Positions 26,849-35,844 of a DNA stretch of 64,000 bases are shown one piece after another. Numbering within the stretch: position 1 is the first letter of the stretch; each line of letters starts with the position of its first letter. The position numbers and the translations under genes are program-made. The notes under the pieces are model-generated. The model saw only the letters and a program-made list of their open reading frames with translations. It searched no databases and was not told the DNA's origin. The DNA is from Salinimicrobium marinum (GTDB lineage Bacteria > Bacteroidota > Bacteroidia > Flavobacteriales > Flavobacteriaceae): the NCBI RefSeq assembly GCF_014651535.1, contig NZ_BMXB01000012.1, positions 58,860 through 122,859 on the forward strand. Direction: 5' to 3'.

Positions 26849-28312
26849 ATGAGCAATGAAATAAGGGCTTTGGAGCCAAAGCCACTCTGGAATAAATTTG
26901 CCGATCTCAATGCGGTGCCACGACCTTCTAAAAAAGAAGAGCGGGTGATAAAATTCATGAAAAACTTCGGAAATAATCTTGGCCTGGAAACTTTGGTGGA
27001 TTCTGTAGGAAATGTGATCATCAGAAAACCTGCAACCGCCGGAATGGAAAACCGGAAAAAGGTGGTTTTGCAATCACACCTGGATATGGTTCACCAAAAG
27101 AACAACGATTCCGGTTTTGATTTTGAGAATGAAGGAATCCAAATGTATATTGACGGCGACTGGGTACGTGCCAAAGGGACTACTCTTGGGGCCGATAACG
27201 GACTTGGAGTGGCGACTATTATGGCGATTCTGGAAAGTGATGAAATTCAGCATCCTACCATTGAAGCCCTTTTTACAATTGATGAAGAAACAGGAATGAC
27301 CGGGGCAATGGGACTGGAGCCCGGAATGCTGGAAGGGGAAATTCTCCTGAATCTCGATACCGAAGAAGATGACGAAATCGGGATAGGATGTGCCGGGGGA
27401 GTGGACATTACTGCAACAAGATCTTACAAGGAAGAAACTGTTCCGGAAGCTTCAACAGCATACAAAGTTGTTGTAAAGGGTTTACAGGGTGGACATTCAG
27501 GAATGGATATCATCAAAGGCTTTGGGAATGCCAATAAGCTGATGAACCGGATCCTGTTCAACGGATTCGAAAACTTCGGATTAAGAATTTCAGAAATCAA
27601 TGGTGGCGGATTGAGAAATGCCATTCCGAGGGAAAGCGTCGCAATGGTTACTGTTGATACTGCTCAAAAAGAGGATTTTCAGGCGGAAATAAATAAGCTG
27701 GCAGATTCCATTAAAGAAGAATACAAATCTCTGGAACCAAACCTGAAAATTAAAATTTCTGAAGTAAATGCTCCTGAAAAAGTATTGGAAGTAGGAGCTC
27801 AGGAACTTTTAGTAAAAGCTGTATATGCAGCCCATAACGGAGTTTACAGAATGAGTCCTGAAATCGAGGGTCTTGTGGAAACTTCTAATAATGTGGCCAG
27901 GGTAGAGGTGAAGAATGGACAAATAGAAATCCTGTGTTTAACCCGTTCCTCGGTAGAATCTTCAAAAAATGATCTAGCGAACAGTCTTCGCGCCGGATTC
28001 GAACTGGCGGGCTTTGAAGTCACTCTTTCGGGAGAATATCCCGGATGGGCTCCAAACAGGGATTCTGCTATTTTGAAAGTGCTGGATGAGATCTATCAGG
28101 AAATGAATAATGAAAAAGCGGAAATCGCTGCCTGCCACGCGGGACTCGAATGTGGAATCTTAGGCAAGAATTATCCGGAAATGGATATGATCTCTTTTGG
28201 TCCTACTATTCGTGGCGCACATTCGCCAGATGAAAGAGCGAGTATTTCATCAGCTAAGAAATACTGGAAATTTGTACTGGAGATCCTGAAAAATATTCCA
28301 GAGAAGAACTAG
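26849..28312 (+). CDS. pepD: Cytosol non-specific dipeptidase (aminoacyl-histidine dipeptidase), M20C
   Basis: The 487-residue zinc peptidase cleaves dipeptides with broad specificity, including Xaa-His. Metal and active-site motifs are present: QSHLDMVHQK near residue 80, GADNGLGVA, DEETGMTGAMGL and CHAGLECGILG, followed by SFGPTIRGAHSPDER near the C-terminus. The order and length fit PepD of the M20C family. The start is ATG at 26849 with the reading SNEIRALEPKPLWNKF that opens this family; the longer frame upstream includes the promoter. The gene is monocistronic, bounded by its own promoter and terminator. Confidence 0.95.
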   Translation: MSNEIRALEPKPLWNKFADLNAVPRPSKKEERVIKFMKNFGNNLGLETLVDSVGNVIIRKPATAGMENRKKVVLQSHLDMVHQKNNDSGFDFENEGIQMYIDGDWVRAKGTTLGADNGLGVATIMAILESDEIQHPTIEALFTIDEETGMTGAMGLEPGMLEGEILLNLDTEEDDEIGIGCAGGVDITATRSYKEETVPEASTAYKVVVKGLQGGHSGMDIIKGFGNANKLMNRILFNGFENFGLRISEINGGGLRNAIPRESVAMVTVDTAQKEDFQAEINKLADSIKEEYKSLEPNLKIKISEVNAPEKVLEVGAQELLVKAVYAAHNGVYRMSPEIEGLVETSNNVARVEVKNGQIEILCLTRSSVESSKNDLANSLRAGFELAGFEVTLSGEYPGWAPNRDSAILKVLDEIYQEMNNEKAEIAACHAGLECGILGKNYPEMDMISFGPTIRGAHSPDERASISSAKKYWKFVLEILKNIPEKN

Positions 28313-28331
28313 AGAAAATGAATATAAATAG

Positions 28332-28363
28332 AAATGCCCCGCAAAAACTGCAGGGCATTTTTT
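28332..28363 (+). terminator. Terminator after pepD, probably bidirectional
   Basis: The arms AAATGCCC and GGGCATTT, with a further GCA/TGC pair inside, form a hairpin followed by T residues on the plus strand. It lies between the convergent pepD and PPIase genes. Confidence 0.8.
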
Positions 28364-28381
28364 ATACGTGGTTTTGAAAAT

Positions 28382-29503
28382 TTATTCCTGGATACCTACC
28401 ATTTCAACTTCAAAAATAAGATCGGCATTTGGTGGAATCACGGGTGCAGCACCGCGTTCTCCGTATCCTAAATGTGCAGGAATAAATAGTACCGCTTTAT
28501 CTCCTACGGTCATTTGCTGAACTCCTTCGGTAAATCCGGGAATCATTCTCGCACCTGGACCAAATTGAGCCGGCATTGGACTATACCCATCCATTTCTTT
28601 TCTTTTTTGATTGAATACGTCATACTCTCTGGCAGTTTCTTCAATGTTGGTGTCAAATAATTCACCATTGTCAAGATAACCACTGTAGTTCAATAGCACC
28701 ATATCTCCATCGTTTGGCTTTTCACCGTCAGCTTTTTCGGTGAAATGGATCTTCAGACCACTTTCAAGTTCTTCAGCCTCAGCTTCAAGATCTTCAAAAC
28801 GTTGCTGGTTAGCCTGTGCTTTTTCCTGCATTTGCTGTTCCAGTTCTTCCCGTTCCTGCTCGAATCTTTGTAATTCACTTTTCAAAATTTCCGGAGCATC
28901 AAAATTCTTGGCAGAGCTTCCTTTGCGAATAATGTTCACCTGTTCCATGATCACATCGTCCACAGGGCGGTCTCCCTCAGCTGTTTCAAGGGTTCCGATG
29001 CTGTCAACAACATCCATTCCCTGTACTACTTCTCCAAAGATGGTATGAAGTCCGTTAAGCCACGGAGTTTCTTTCAAGGTGATGAAAAACTGACTTCCGT
29101 TAGTGTCGGGACCTGAGTTTGCCATTGATAAATAGCCTTTGCTGTCATGTTCCAGAGTATCCACTATTTCATTCGGAAATTTATATCCCGGGCCACCGCT
29201 TCCTGTTCCAGAAGGATCTCCACCCTGGATCATGAAATCTTTAATAACCCTGTGGAATTTAAGTCCGTTATAAAATTTTTCTCCTCGGTAAATTGAATCT
29301 GCCATTTCGCCTTTCCCTTCAGCAAGAGAAACAAAACTGGCAACAGTCATTGGAGTTGCCTCGTGGTACAATTCGGCTACAAAGGTTCCTTTATTGGTAA
29401 CAAATTCAGCATAAAGTCCGTCCTGAAGGTCGGGGTATTCATCATTACAGGCAGTAAGCGTAAATAAAATACTGCATAAAAATAAGATAGACGCTTTTTT
29501 CAT
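28382..29503 (-). CDS. Cyclophilin-FKBP fusion peptidyl-prolyl isomerase lipoprotein
   Basis: The 373-residue protein starts with a lipoprotein signal (LCSILFTLTAC). Residues about 28-185 are a cyclophilin domain (GLKFHRVIKDFMIQGGDPSGTG, read in two parts, and SMANSGPDTNGSQFFITL). Residues about 195-245 are a Glu/Gln-rich coiled coil. Residues about 250-373 are an FKBP domain (VLLNYSGYL, ELFDTNIE, MIPGFTEGVQQM, GYGERGAAPVIPPNADLIFEV). Such dual immunophilins of the cyclophilin-FKBP order are known from Flavobacterium. It should speed proline isomerisation in exported proteins. It forms an operon with gldI and an nrnA-like gene. Confidence 0.93.
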   Translation of the reverse strand: MKKASILFLCSILFTLTACNDEYPDLQDGLYAEFVTNKGTFVAELYHEATPMTVASFVSLAEGKGEMADSIYRGEKFYNGLKFHRVIKDFMIQGGDPSGTGSGGPGYKFPNEIVDTLEHDSKGYLSMANSGPDTNGSQFFITLKETPWLNGLHTIFGEVVQGMDVVDSIGTLETAEGDRPVDDVIMEQVNIIRKGSSAKNFDAPEILKSELQRFEQEREELEQQMQEKAQANQQRFEDLEAEAEELESGLKIHFTEKADGEKPNDGDMVLLNYSGYLDNGELFDTNIEETAREYDVFNQKRKEMDGYSPMPAQFGPGARMIPGFTEGVQQMTVGDKAVLFIPAHLGYGERGAAPVIPPNADLIFEVEMVGIQE

Positions 29504-29506
29504 AAT

Positions 29507-30064
29507 TTAATTATTGATTGAGTTGGAATTTTCCTGATTAATTTTATTTAATGTAACGGTAGATTTTATTGGAACGTTGGTGCCAATCCTGTCTTTATCA
29601 CCATAAAACCCGAAAGCTTTATGCGAAGGAAACAAAAAAGTCACGGTTTCACCTTCATTCATAAGTTTTAATCCCTGTCTTAAGCCGGTAAAAAGTTCTT
29701 CCCGGTCTATCGCATAGGTCCTGGTAGGTAATTCTTCTTCAGAATAAATGATTCTGCCATCAAGGGTTTCAATATTATAATCGAATTCAACCACATCCCC
29801 AAATTCGGGGGTTTCTGTGGCTGTCGTGTCTTCATTTTGGTAATAATACCAAAAACCATCGGGCGAAGATATATAGGTGTTGGTACTATCTTCTTCTATT
29901 ATGTGATAGATAACTTCTTCTTCTTGTGCTACCAGCTGCTTGTTTCGCTCTATAGACTGGTCGATATAAGAACCTGTTCTTTGCATCACGGGACGTCTTG
30001 CTTCCGGTGATTTACAGGAGAAAACAGCTGTTGCCACGAAAACTAAAAGAGTTAATTTTCTCAT
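29507..30064 (-). CDS. gldI: GldI-like FKBP-type lipoprotein
   Basis: The 185-residue protein has a lipobox (LVFVATAVFSCKS) and an FKBP-type domain in its C-terminal half (FGDVVEFDYNIETLDGRIIYS in shortened form, GLRQGLKLMNEGETVTFLFPS, GTNVPIKSTVTLNKI). It matches GldI, a lipoprotein needed for gliding motility in Flavobacterium johnsoniae, and the neighbouring nrnA-like and PPIase genes support the name. Other T9SS or gliding genes are not in this window, so whether the organism glides is unknown. Its start overlaps the nrnA-like stop by 4 bases (ATGA), and it ends 3 bases before the next gene. Confidence 0.87.
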   Translation of the reverse strand: MRKLTLLVFVATAVFSCKSPEARRPVMQRTGSYIDQSIERNKQLVAQEEEVIYHIIEEDSTNTYISSPDGFWYYYQNEDTTATETPEFGDVVEFDYNIETLDGRIIYSEEELPTRTYAIDREELFTGLRQGLKLMNEGETVTFLFPSHKAFGFYGDKDRIGTNVPIKSTVTLNKINQENSNSINN

Positions 30065-31077
30065 TTTGTTAAGCTCGTTTTGTAGTCGGGTAAGATACTA
30101 ATAAATTTATCAATGGTTTCTTTTAATGACAGATCGCTTTTTCCACCGGCAGCATTGGTATGTCCTCCGCCGCTAAAGTGTTTACGCGAAAACTCGTTTA
30201 CCGAAAAAGTACCTTTTGATCTCAAAGAAATTTTCACAATTTTCTCTGCTTCATTCTCGATAAAAATAGCAGCAAAAACTATTCCCTCTACAGAAAGACC
30301 GTAATTCACAAAGCCTTCTGTATCACCTTTTTTGAAGTTATGCCTGTCCAGTTCTTCCTGTGACAGCGTAATATAAGCAGTTCGTAAACCTTCTACCACA
30401 GTAAGGTTATTCAGTGCCACTCCCAGAAGTTGTAATTTGCTGAAGGTGTTGGTATCGTAGATATTCTCGTGAATATTGGTGTTGTCTGCACCTTTATCAA
30501 TTAGATCGGCAATGACCCTGTGGGTTAAGCTGGTGGTAGATCGATACCTGAAAGATCCTGTATCGGTCATAATTCCGGTATAAAGACAGGTGGCGATCTG
30601 CGGAGTGATCTGGTCGTGAAGGCCTATTTGTTCAATAAAATGATATACCATCTGGCAGGTAGAGCACATGGTGGCGTCACTATAAGTTATATCTGCATAA
30701 TCATCGGGTTGCTGGTGATGATCAATCATCACGAAAAAACCGTTGGCTACTTCCAGGCTTTCCTGCATGTCGCCGGCACGGGAAAGATGGTTGAAATCCA
30801 GCGTAAAAATCAGTTCTGCATCTTTAATATAATCAGTGGCTATTTCTTTTTCCTTTTCAAAAATGACCACTTCATCCTGATATGGCATCCACTTGAGGAA
30901 ATCGGGATAATCGTTGGGAGCGATTAATTGTACATGATGATCACGGCCTTCCAGTAAAAGCTTTAGTGCAAGAGTAGCACCCATAGCATCTCCGTCGGGT
31001 CCTTTATGAGGAACTATAACTACTTTTTTTGGTGTTGAAAGCAGATCTTTAAGTTTTGTAATTTCTTCATTTTTCAT
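30061..31077 (-). CDS. DHH/DHHA1 phosphoesterase, NrnA-like
   Basis: The 338-residue protein has a DHH domain (VVIVPHKGPDGDAMGATLALK, shortened, then FTLDFNHLSRAGD and MIDHHQQPDDYADITY with the DHH signature) and a C-terminal DHHA1 domain ending in KHFSGGGHTNAAGGKS. This is the layout of NrnA/Orn-like enzymes that degrade nano-RNA, pAp or cyclic dinucleotide products. The first gene of a three-gene minus-strand operon with gldI and the PPIase; the combination appears conserved in flavobacteria. Exact substrate preference cannot be read. Confidence 0.92.
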   Translation of the reverse strand: MKNEEITKLKDLLSTPKKVVIVPHKGPDGDAMGATLALKLLLEGRDHHVQLIAPNDYPDFLKWMPYQDEVVIFEKEKEIATDYIKDAELIFTLDFNHLSRAGDMQESLEVANGFFVMIDHHQQPDDYADITYSDATMCSTCQMVYHFIEQIGLHDQITPQIATCLYTGIMTDTGSFRYRSTTSLTHRVIADLIDKGADNTNIHENIYDTNTFSKLQLLGVALNNLTVVEGLRTAYITLSQEELDRHNFKKGDTEGFVNYGLSVEGIVFAAIFIENEAEKIVKISLRSKGTFSVNEFSRKHFSGGGHTNAAGGKSDLSLKETIDKFISILPDYKTSLTK

Positions 31078-31245
31078 AAGCGGCGAAGATACCTATTATT
31101 TGAAGATCTTGAAATTGGGAGATTCAAAAATATGTATTTCGGTTGTTTGCACTAATATTTTAAAGTTGGCAAATGGGAAATTTGGAATAATAACATTCCG
31201 GAAACAGGAAGATGATTAATTTTGGAGTTCCAATCTTTATACTTT

Positions 31246-32289
31246 ATGAAGCTTATCTTTAAATCATTTTTGCTGCTTTTACTGCTGAATTCCTGTACTT
31301 CTTCAAAAAAGACAGGGCAAGCGGAAAAGCTTGTTTCTGAAATTTCTTCTGAAGATTCCGATTTTACAATTGCCTTTGGGAGCTGCAACCGGCAGGATCT
31401 TCCGCAGCCACTCTGGGATCCTGTATTAGCCAATAGGCCCGATGTTTTTATCTGGGGTGGTGATAATATTTATGCCGATACAGAGGATATGGAAGAACTG
31501 GAAAAGGAGTATCAGCTTCAGAAGCAACATAAGGCGTATCAAAAACTTTTAGCTTCCACTCCTGTCCTTGCAACCTGGGATGATCATGATTACGGACAAA
31601 ATGACGGCGGAAGCAGCTGGGAATACAAAGCTGAAAGTCAGCAAAAATTTCTTGATTTTTTTGATGTTTCTGAAAGTGATGTGCGCAGGAGCAGGGAAGG
31701 AGTGTACCACAGTGAAACATTCACTACCGATGAAGGAAGTGTAAAGGTAATTCTGCTGGATACGAGGTATTTTAGATCTGAGTTAGAGACGGGGAAAGAA
31801 TCCGGAAAGAGATATGAAGCGGCTTCCGGAGGAACTATTTTGGGAGAAGCGCAGTGGGATTGGCTGGAAACTGAACTTACAATTAGTAATGCCGATTTTA
31901 ACATTTTAGTTAGCAGTATCCAGATACTTTCAGCGGAACACGGATTCGAAACCTGGGGAAATTTTCCGACGGAAGTAGAGCGTTTAAAGGATCTTATCGT
32001 CTCATCAAAAGCAGCAAACGTGGTGCTGTTAAGCGGAGATCGCCACATATCTGAATTTTCTGCTACAAATCTACCTGATCTTGAGTATCCTTTGGTAGAT
32101 TTCACTTCAAGCGGACTTACCCATACGTATTCAGATTTTTCGGGTGAGCCTAATAAATTCAGGAAAGGAGAAGTGGTGAGTGACCTGAGCTTTGGACTCT
32201 TGTTGTTCGATTTCAGCAATAAGAGAATTACGATGCAGATGAGAGGTGTAGGAAATGAACTACAACAGGAGCTGGTAGAAACATATTAA
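31246..32289 (+). CDS. PhoD-like metallophosphatase lipoprotein
   Basis: The 347-residue protein has a lipoprotein signal (IFKSFLLLLLLNSCTSS) and a PhoD-type metallophosphatase domain. Motifs are AFGSCNRQDLPQPLW, GGDNIYADTEDM, TWDDHDYGQNDGGSSWEYK and LSGDRHISEF. It should hydrolyse phosphate esters, possibly phospholipids or nucleotides, at the cell surface or periplasm; no Tat signal is seen. I chose the ATG at 31246 rather than one eight codons upstream because it gives the clean signal. A TAATTTTG at 31217-31224 could be the -7 promoter element. It is divergent from the nrnA-like gene. Confidence 0.9.
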   Translation: MKLIFKSFLLLLLLNSCTSSKKTGQAEKLVSEISSEDSDFTIAFGSCNRQDLPQPLWDPVLANRPDVFIWGGDNIYADTEDMEELEKEYQLQKQHKAYQKLLASTPVLATWDDHDYGQNDGGSSWEYKAESQQKFLDFFDVSESDVRRSREGVYHSETFTTDEGSVKVILLDTRYFRSELETGKESGKRYEAASGGTILGEAQWDWLETELTISNADFNILVSSIQILSAEHGFETWGNFPTEVERLKDLIVSSKAANVVLLSGDRHISEFSATNLPDLEYPLVDFTSSGLTHTYSDFSGEPNKFRKGEVVSDLSFGLLLFDFSNKRITMQMRGVGNELQQELVETY

Positions 32290-32322
32290 ATTACGGTAGA
32301 CTAATAGAATAACGATAATAGG

Positions 32323-32353
32323 TTTGCGGAAACTCTTCAAATGCCTATTTTTG
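32323..32353 (+). promoter_or_regulatory. Promoter of ndk
   Basis: TTTG at 32323-32326 and TATTTTTG at 32346-32353 are exactly 19 bases apart, a textbook Bacteroidota housekeeping promoter (TTTG, 19-21 bases, TAnnTTTG). The ndk ATG follows 22 bases later. Confidence 0.8.
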
Positions 32354-32375
32354 CAGCAAAATTAAAATTGATATA

Positions 32376-32795
32376 ATGGCAGGAAACAGAACTTTCACCA
32401 TGTTAAAGCCCGATGCAGTTGAAAAAGGACACATTGGAGCTATTTTAGAGCAGATTACTGCTTCTGGATTTAGAATCGTAGCGATGAAACTTACGCAAAT
32501 GACCCAGCGTGATGCTGAGACATTTTATGAAATTCATAAAGAACGTCCGTTTTTCGGGGAATTGGTGGAGTTTATGACTCGTGGTCCAATTGTAGCTGCC
32601 ATCCTTGAAAAGGAAAATGCAGTAGAAGATTTCAGGGCGCTTATTGGTGCTACAAATCCTGAAGATGCTGCGGAAGGAACTATCAGAAAGAAATTTGCAT
32701 CCTCTGTAGGTGAGAATGCCGTTCATGGTAGTGACAGCGATGTAAACGCACAAATTGAAGGGGCTTTCCATTTCTCTGGAAGGGAAATGTTCTAA
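32376..32795 (+). CDS. ndk: Nucleoside diphosphate kinase
   Basis: The 139-residue enzyme passes phosphate between nucleoside tri- and diphosphates through a phospho-histidine. It starts [15 protein letters not shown]. The active-site motif is degenerate only in the usual Bacteroidota way: [15 protein letters not shown] has the catalytic His near residue 117. [13 protein letters not shown] and [18 protein letters not shown] are also typical. It is transcribed alone between a good promoter and a good terminator. Confidence 0.97.
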   Translation: MAGNRTFTMLKPDAVEKGHIGAILEQITASGFRIVAMKLTQMTQRDAETFYEIHKERPFFGELVEFMTRGPIVAAILEKENAVEDFRALIGATNPEDAAEGTIRKKFASSVGENAVHGSDSDVNAQIEGAFHFSGREMF

Positions 32796-32818
32796 TTACC
32801 ATTTCTTAGAAGCATTAG

Positions 32819-32846
32819 AAAACCACCTTTTTTAGGTGGTTTTTTG
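32819..32846 (+). terminator. Terminator of ndk
   Basis: The arms AAAACCACC (32819-32827) and GGTGGTTTT (32835-32843) form a perfect 9-bp stem, followed by T residues. The following pcm gene is convergent and may use the same hairpin. Confidence 0.85.
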
Positions 32847-32864
32847 TTTTCAAATTTTGTGTGT

Positions 32865-33503
32865 CTAAACTTTATCCTGTTTTTCAGCTTTTCCCGTCAT
32901 GGGAACAAATTTTACAGGCAAGAGTTTTTTTTCCTCAAAACTTTCTTCTCTGGTTCTTGTGAGAAGTATTAATGTTTGACTGGTGCGGCCTACAGGAGCC
33001 AGCAATCTTCCGCCAATCTTTAACTGTTGCTTTAATGGCTGTGGGATTTTGGGAGGGGCGGCAGTTAGAATAATAGCATCAAAAGGTGCTTTTTCAGGCC
33101 ATCCGGAATATCCGTCTCCATAACGGGTAGTAATATTTTCAAAACTGGATTTGGCGAGATTTTTTTTAGCAAGATTAGCCAGCCACTCCACGATTTCAAG
33201 GCTGTAGACATGCTTGGAGAGTCGGGATAACACTGCAGCATTGTATCCGCAGCCGGTTCCTACTTCCAGAACCACATCTTCGGGGTCCAGGTGCAATTCT
33301 TCCGCCATATAGGCTACGATGTATGGTTGACTTATAGTTTGCTCTTTTCCAATGGGCAGCGGCCTGTCTTCGTAGGCATGTGGTTTCATATCCTCCGGAA
33401 CAAAAAGCGACCGGTCTATTTCCCGCATGGCTTTGAGAACGTTAGGGTTAGACACACCTTTCTTTTTTATTTGTTCTTCTATCATTTCCTCTTTTGTACT
33501 CAT
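32865..33503 (-). CDS. pcm: Protein-L-isoaspartate O-methyltransferase
   Basis: The 212-residue enzyme repairs isoaspartyl damage in proteins using S-adenosylmethionine. Signature elements are GKEQTISQPYIVAYMAEEL, VLEVGTGCGYNAAVLSRL (SAM-binding), SLEIVEWLA, GDGYSGWPEKAPFDAIILTAAPP and GGRLLAPVG. Length and order are normal for Pcm. It is convergent with ndk and preceded by a gene-free region of about 400 bases. Confidence 0.95.
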   Translation of the reverse strand: MSTKEEMIEEQIKKKGVSNPNVLKAMREIDRSLFVPEDMKPHAYEDRPLPIGKEQTISQPYIVAYMAEELHLDPEDVVLEVGTGCGYNAAVLSRLSKHVYSLEIVEWLANLAKKNLAKSSFENITTRYGDGYSGWPEKAPFDAIILTAAPPKIPQPLKQQLKIGGRLLAPVGRTSQTLILLTRTREESFEEKKLLPVKFVPMTGKAEKQDKV

Positions 33504-33905
33504 TTCAATATTCTTTGTAATTGATTGGCAGTCATTTACTTTAATATAAAAATATAAATAATTCTACCTGAGGTTTGAAGGTTAAAATAAAAAAAATTGC
33601 TCCTAAGGTTGTAAAAACTTAATTCTAAGTCTGTTTTTATAATTCCCCTCCAATTATTTTCTCTTGATAAGGTTTTTCTGCCACGACTGCACAGATGCTT
33701 GAAAAGGAAAGATTTAGTGTCGTCTTGTATATATTTCAGCCAACCAGGTTTTTATCCATCAGATGAAAGCTTTCTTCAAAATCGACAATTCTTGTTGTAA
33801 AGTATAGGATTAGTTGAAGTGAAATGAGATGATGAAATAGCGACAAAATTTGTAGTGCATTCGTGGCTTTTGTATTCTGCACAATTTACTTTAAGTGTAA
33901 GAGAC
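33504..33905. other. Intergenic region with degenerate interspersed-repeat pieces
   Basis: No ORF or RNA gene is apparent. Two inverted pieces resemble a short repeat: GCCACGACTGCACAGATG at about 33683 and GCATTCGTGGC at about 33858. A related CATTCGTGTATTTGTGGC lies at about 4210. The region would also hold the pcm promoter. Confidence 0.35.
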
Positions 33906-34202
33906 TTACCTTAAAACCAGCTTTTTTATGAGTTCCCTGCCAAGTTCTGTGTTGAGCATCCTTATGATTTTTTCTTTTCCGTAGCTGAGTTCCTCTCTTA
34001 GTACAGATGAACTTAACTGCACGTAAAGCGTGTTTCTTTCAAGTTTAATTGCGGTGGTATATTTTTCTATGGCAGGACCCATCTGGCTGTTCCAGACTTC
34101 CCGTACGTGAACTTTATCCAGCCCTTTCTGTAGCTTGTTATCCTGAACAAACTCCTGTAAAGCTTCGCTGATACTCATATTTTCGTTAGTTCTCCGTGCC
34201 AT
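33906..34202 (-). CDS. DUF721 domain protein
   Basis: The 98-residue protein belongs to the DUF721 (DciA-like) family: EVWNSQMGPAIEKYTTAIKL is followed by LYVQLSSSVLREELSYGKEKIIRMLN. In other bacteria DciA helps load the replicative helicase; this is family knowledge, and the Bacteroidota form is short. It overlaps the lipoprotein gene upstream by 17 bases and stands two genes downstream of recF, which fits a link to replication. Confidence 0.87.
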   Translation of the reverse strand: MARRTNENMSISEALQEFVQDNKLQKGLDKVHVREVWNSQMGPAIEKYTTAIKLERNTLYVQLSSSVLREELSYGKEKIIRMLNTELGRELIKKLVLR

Positions 34203-34623
34203 AATCTTCTATGAAATAAGGACTAAATCTTTTGTAGGTGTAGATAGTTCCGTTTCGGTTCAACAATTTTATTTTATCTTCTTCCGAAGAAAGCAGGGTT
34301 TCTTTCCAGGAATCATAAGGAGTTTCATAATACAAATTTATGCTGTCGTTTTCGATTTTTACCGTTAAAACTTCTGAATTTTCTGTAGTAATAAAACTTC
34401 CGTCTAATTGAGGCCTTACTTTGGTGCGGTAGCCAGTTGTATCTTCAACGCTTATAAAATCAATCATCTCATTGAACCTGAATTCTGTAGGGTTTCCCTC
34501 TGTTGGTTCTACAGATTTTATTTCCCAATAGCCGTTAAGGTTCTGTATCTTTTCTTCGGGAGTGGTCCGGTTGCAACCAATCGTAAGACAGGAAACAAGG
34601 AAAATGAGGATCAATCTTTTCAT
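34186..34623 (-). CDS. Lipocalin-like small lipoprotein
   Basis: The 145-residue protein has a lipobox ([14 protein letters not shown]). The mature domain is rich in beta strands ([50 protein letters not shown], shortened) as in the lipocalin-like families that Bacteroidota use. Ligand and function are unknown. Its start overlaps the recF stop by 4 bases and its end overlaps DUF721 by 17, so the three genes form one operon despite unrelated cellular sites. Confidence 0.85.
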   Translation of the reverse strand: MKRLILIFLVSCLTIGCNRTTPEEKIQNLNGYWEIKSVEPTEGNPTEFRFNEMIDFISVEDTTGYRTKVRPQLDGSFITTENSEVLTVKIENDSINLYYETPYDSWKETLLSSEEDKIKLLNRNGTIYTYKRFSPYFIEDYGTEN

Positions 34624-35699
34624 AGCTGAAACATTTTGTAAGTCTGGTTTGTATCGCGCACTACTTTTTCGGTACGGTCGCCGTGGGTGTCGCTTATGAA
34701 AAGCTGCCCGAGCTGGTTGGTAGCAACCAGGTCTACGATATGGGCAACGCGATTTTCGTCAAGCTTATCAAAAATGTCATCCATCAGCAAAATGGGCGGT
34801 ACGTTGTTTAATTCTTTAATGAAATCAAACTGCGCGAGTTTCAATGCAATAAGAAAAGACTTTTGCTGCCCCTGGGAACCGAATTTTTTTACGGGGTGAC
34901 CTTCAATTTCAAAATTCAGATCGTCTTTATGTGTTCCCACACTGGTATACTGCAACGCCATGTCTTTCTGAAGATTCTCCTCCAGTAATTCGGACAGTGA
35001 TTTTTCCTGAAGCTGACTTTTATAAACGATCTCTACCTCTTCTTTTTCATTGCTGATGGTTGCATAGCGTTTTCTGAAAATTGGGATAAATACCTTTAAA
35101 AAGGCTTCCCTTTTTTTGAAAAGTGTGGCGCCCAGCTCCTGCAGTTGCATGTTATAAACTGAAAGTGTATCCCGATCAAAGGTATGGTTTGCTGCAAAAT
35201 ATTTCAGTAGGGAATTTCGTTGAGAAAGGATCTTTCCGTAATCAATCAGGCTGTTGAGGTATAAACTGTCGCCCTGGGAAATGACACCGTCCATAAATTT
35301 TCTTCGGGTTTCACTGCCTTCAATAATGAGGTCTCTGTCTGCCGGGGAGATGATTACCGTGGGGATAAAACCTATATGTTCACTAAACTTTTCGTAAGGT
35401 TTATTGTTGCGTTTAATTACCTTTTTCTGACCACGCTTTGCACTTACCAGAATGTTTTCCTGCCGTTCATTTTTTTCAAATTCTCCTTCAATCACAAAAA
35501 AATCGGAATCGTGTTTAATATTCTGACTGGTAATAGGATTGAAATAGCTTTTTCCGAAGGCCAAATGGTAAATACTGTCTAAAACGTTGGTTTTGCCCAC
35601 CCCGTTATTGCCTACTAAACAATTAATTTTTTGGTCAAAATCGAAATTGGCCGATTCGAAATTCTTATAATTGAGAAGTGATAGCGATTTTAATTGCAT
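34620..35699 (-). CDS. recF: DNA replication and repair protein RecF
   Basis: The 359-residue SMC-like ATPase binds gapped DNA and helps load RecA. The Walker A loop is [15 protein letters not shown] near residue 30, the ABC-type signature is [18 protein letters not shown] near residue 270, and Walker B is [12 protein letters not shown]. Coiled or helical middle parts and the N-terminal [14 protein letters not shown] are typical. It heads the recF, lipoprotein, DUF721 operon and is divergent from the TPR-ribH operon. Confidence 0.96.
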   Translation of the reverse strand: MQLKSLSLLNYKNFESANFDFDQKINCLVGNNGVGKTNVLDSIYHLAFGKSYFNPITSQNIKHDSDFFVIEGEFEKNERQENILVSAKRGQKKVIKRNNKPYEKFSEHIGFIPTVIISPADRDLIIEGSETRRKFMDGVISQGDSLYLNSLIDYGKILSQRNSLLKYFAANHTFDRDTLSVYNMQLQELGATLFKKREAFLKVFIPIFRKRYATISNEKEEVEIVYKSQLQEKSLSELLEENLQKDMALQYTSVGTHKDDLNFEIEGHPVKKFGSQGQQKSFLIALKLAQFDFIKELNNVPPILLMDDIFDKLDENRVAHIVDLVATNQLGQLFISDTHGDRTEKVVRDTNQTYKMFQL

Positions 35700-35817
35700 A
35701 AATAGCTGTTATTCAGCGAAATATTAATTGTGTTTTCTGAAAGTATCTGCCGGGACAATGAGTGCAAATTAGGATAAATAAACAAATATTTTCCCTTTTA
35801 ATTTTCAATAAAAATTC

Positions 35818-35825
35818 TATTTTTG
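35818..35825 (+). promoter_or_regulatory. -7 promoter element of the TPR-ribH-mutL operon
   Basis: TATTTTTG is a perfect TAnnTTTG match 19 bases before the ATG at 35845. A matching upstream TTTG at the proper spacing is not evident. Confidence 0.5.
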
Positions 35826-35844
35826 CCGTTCAATTAACGATTTT

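Noticed and set aside
31638..32219. 193-codon minus-strand frame inside the PhoD-like gene
   Set aside because: Antisense of a gene with all metallophosphatase motifs; no start signal or homology pattern.
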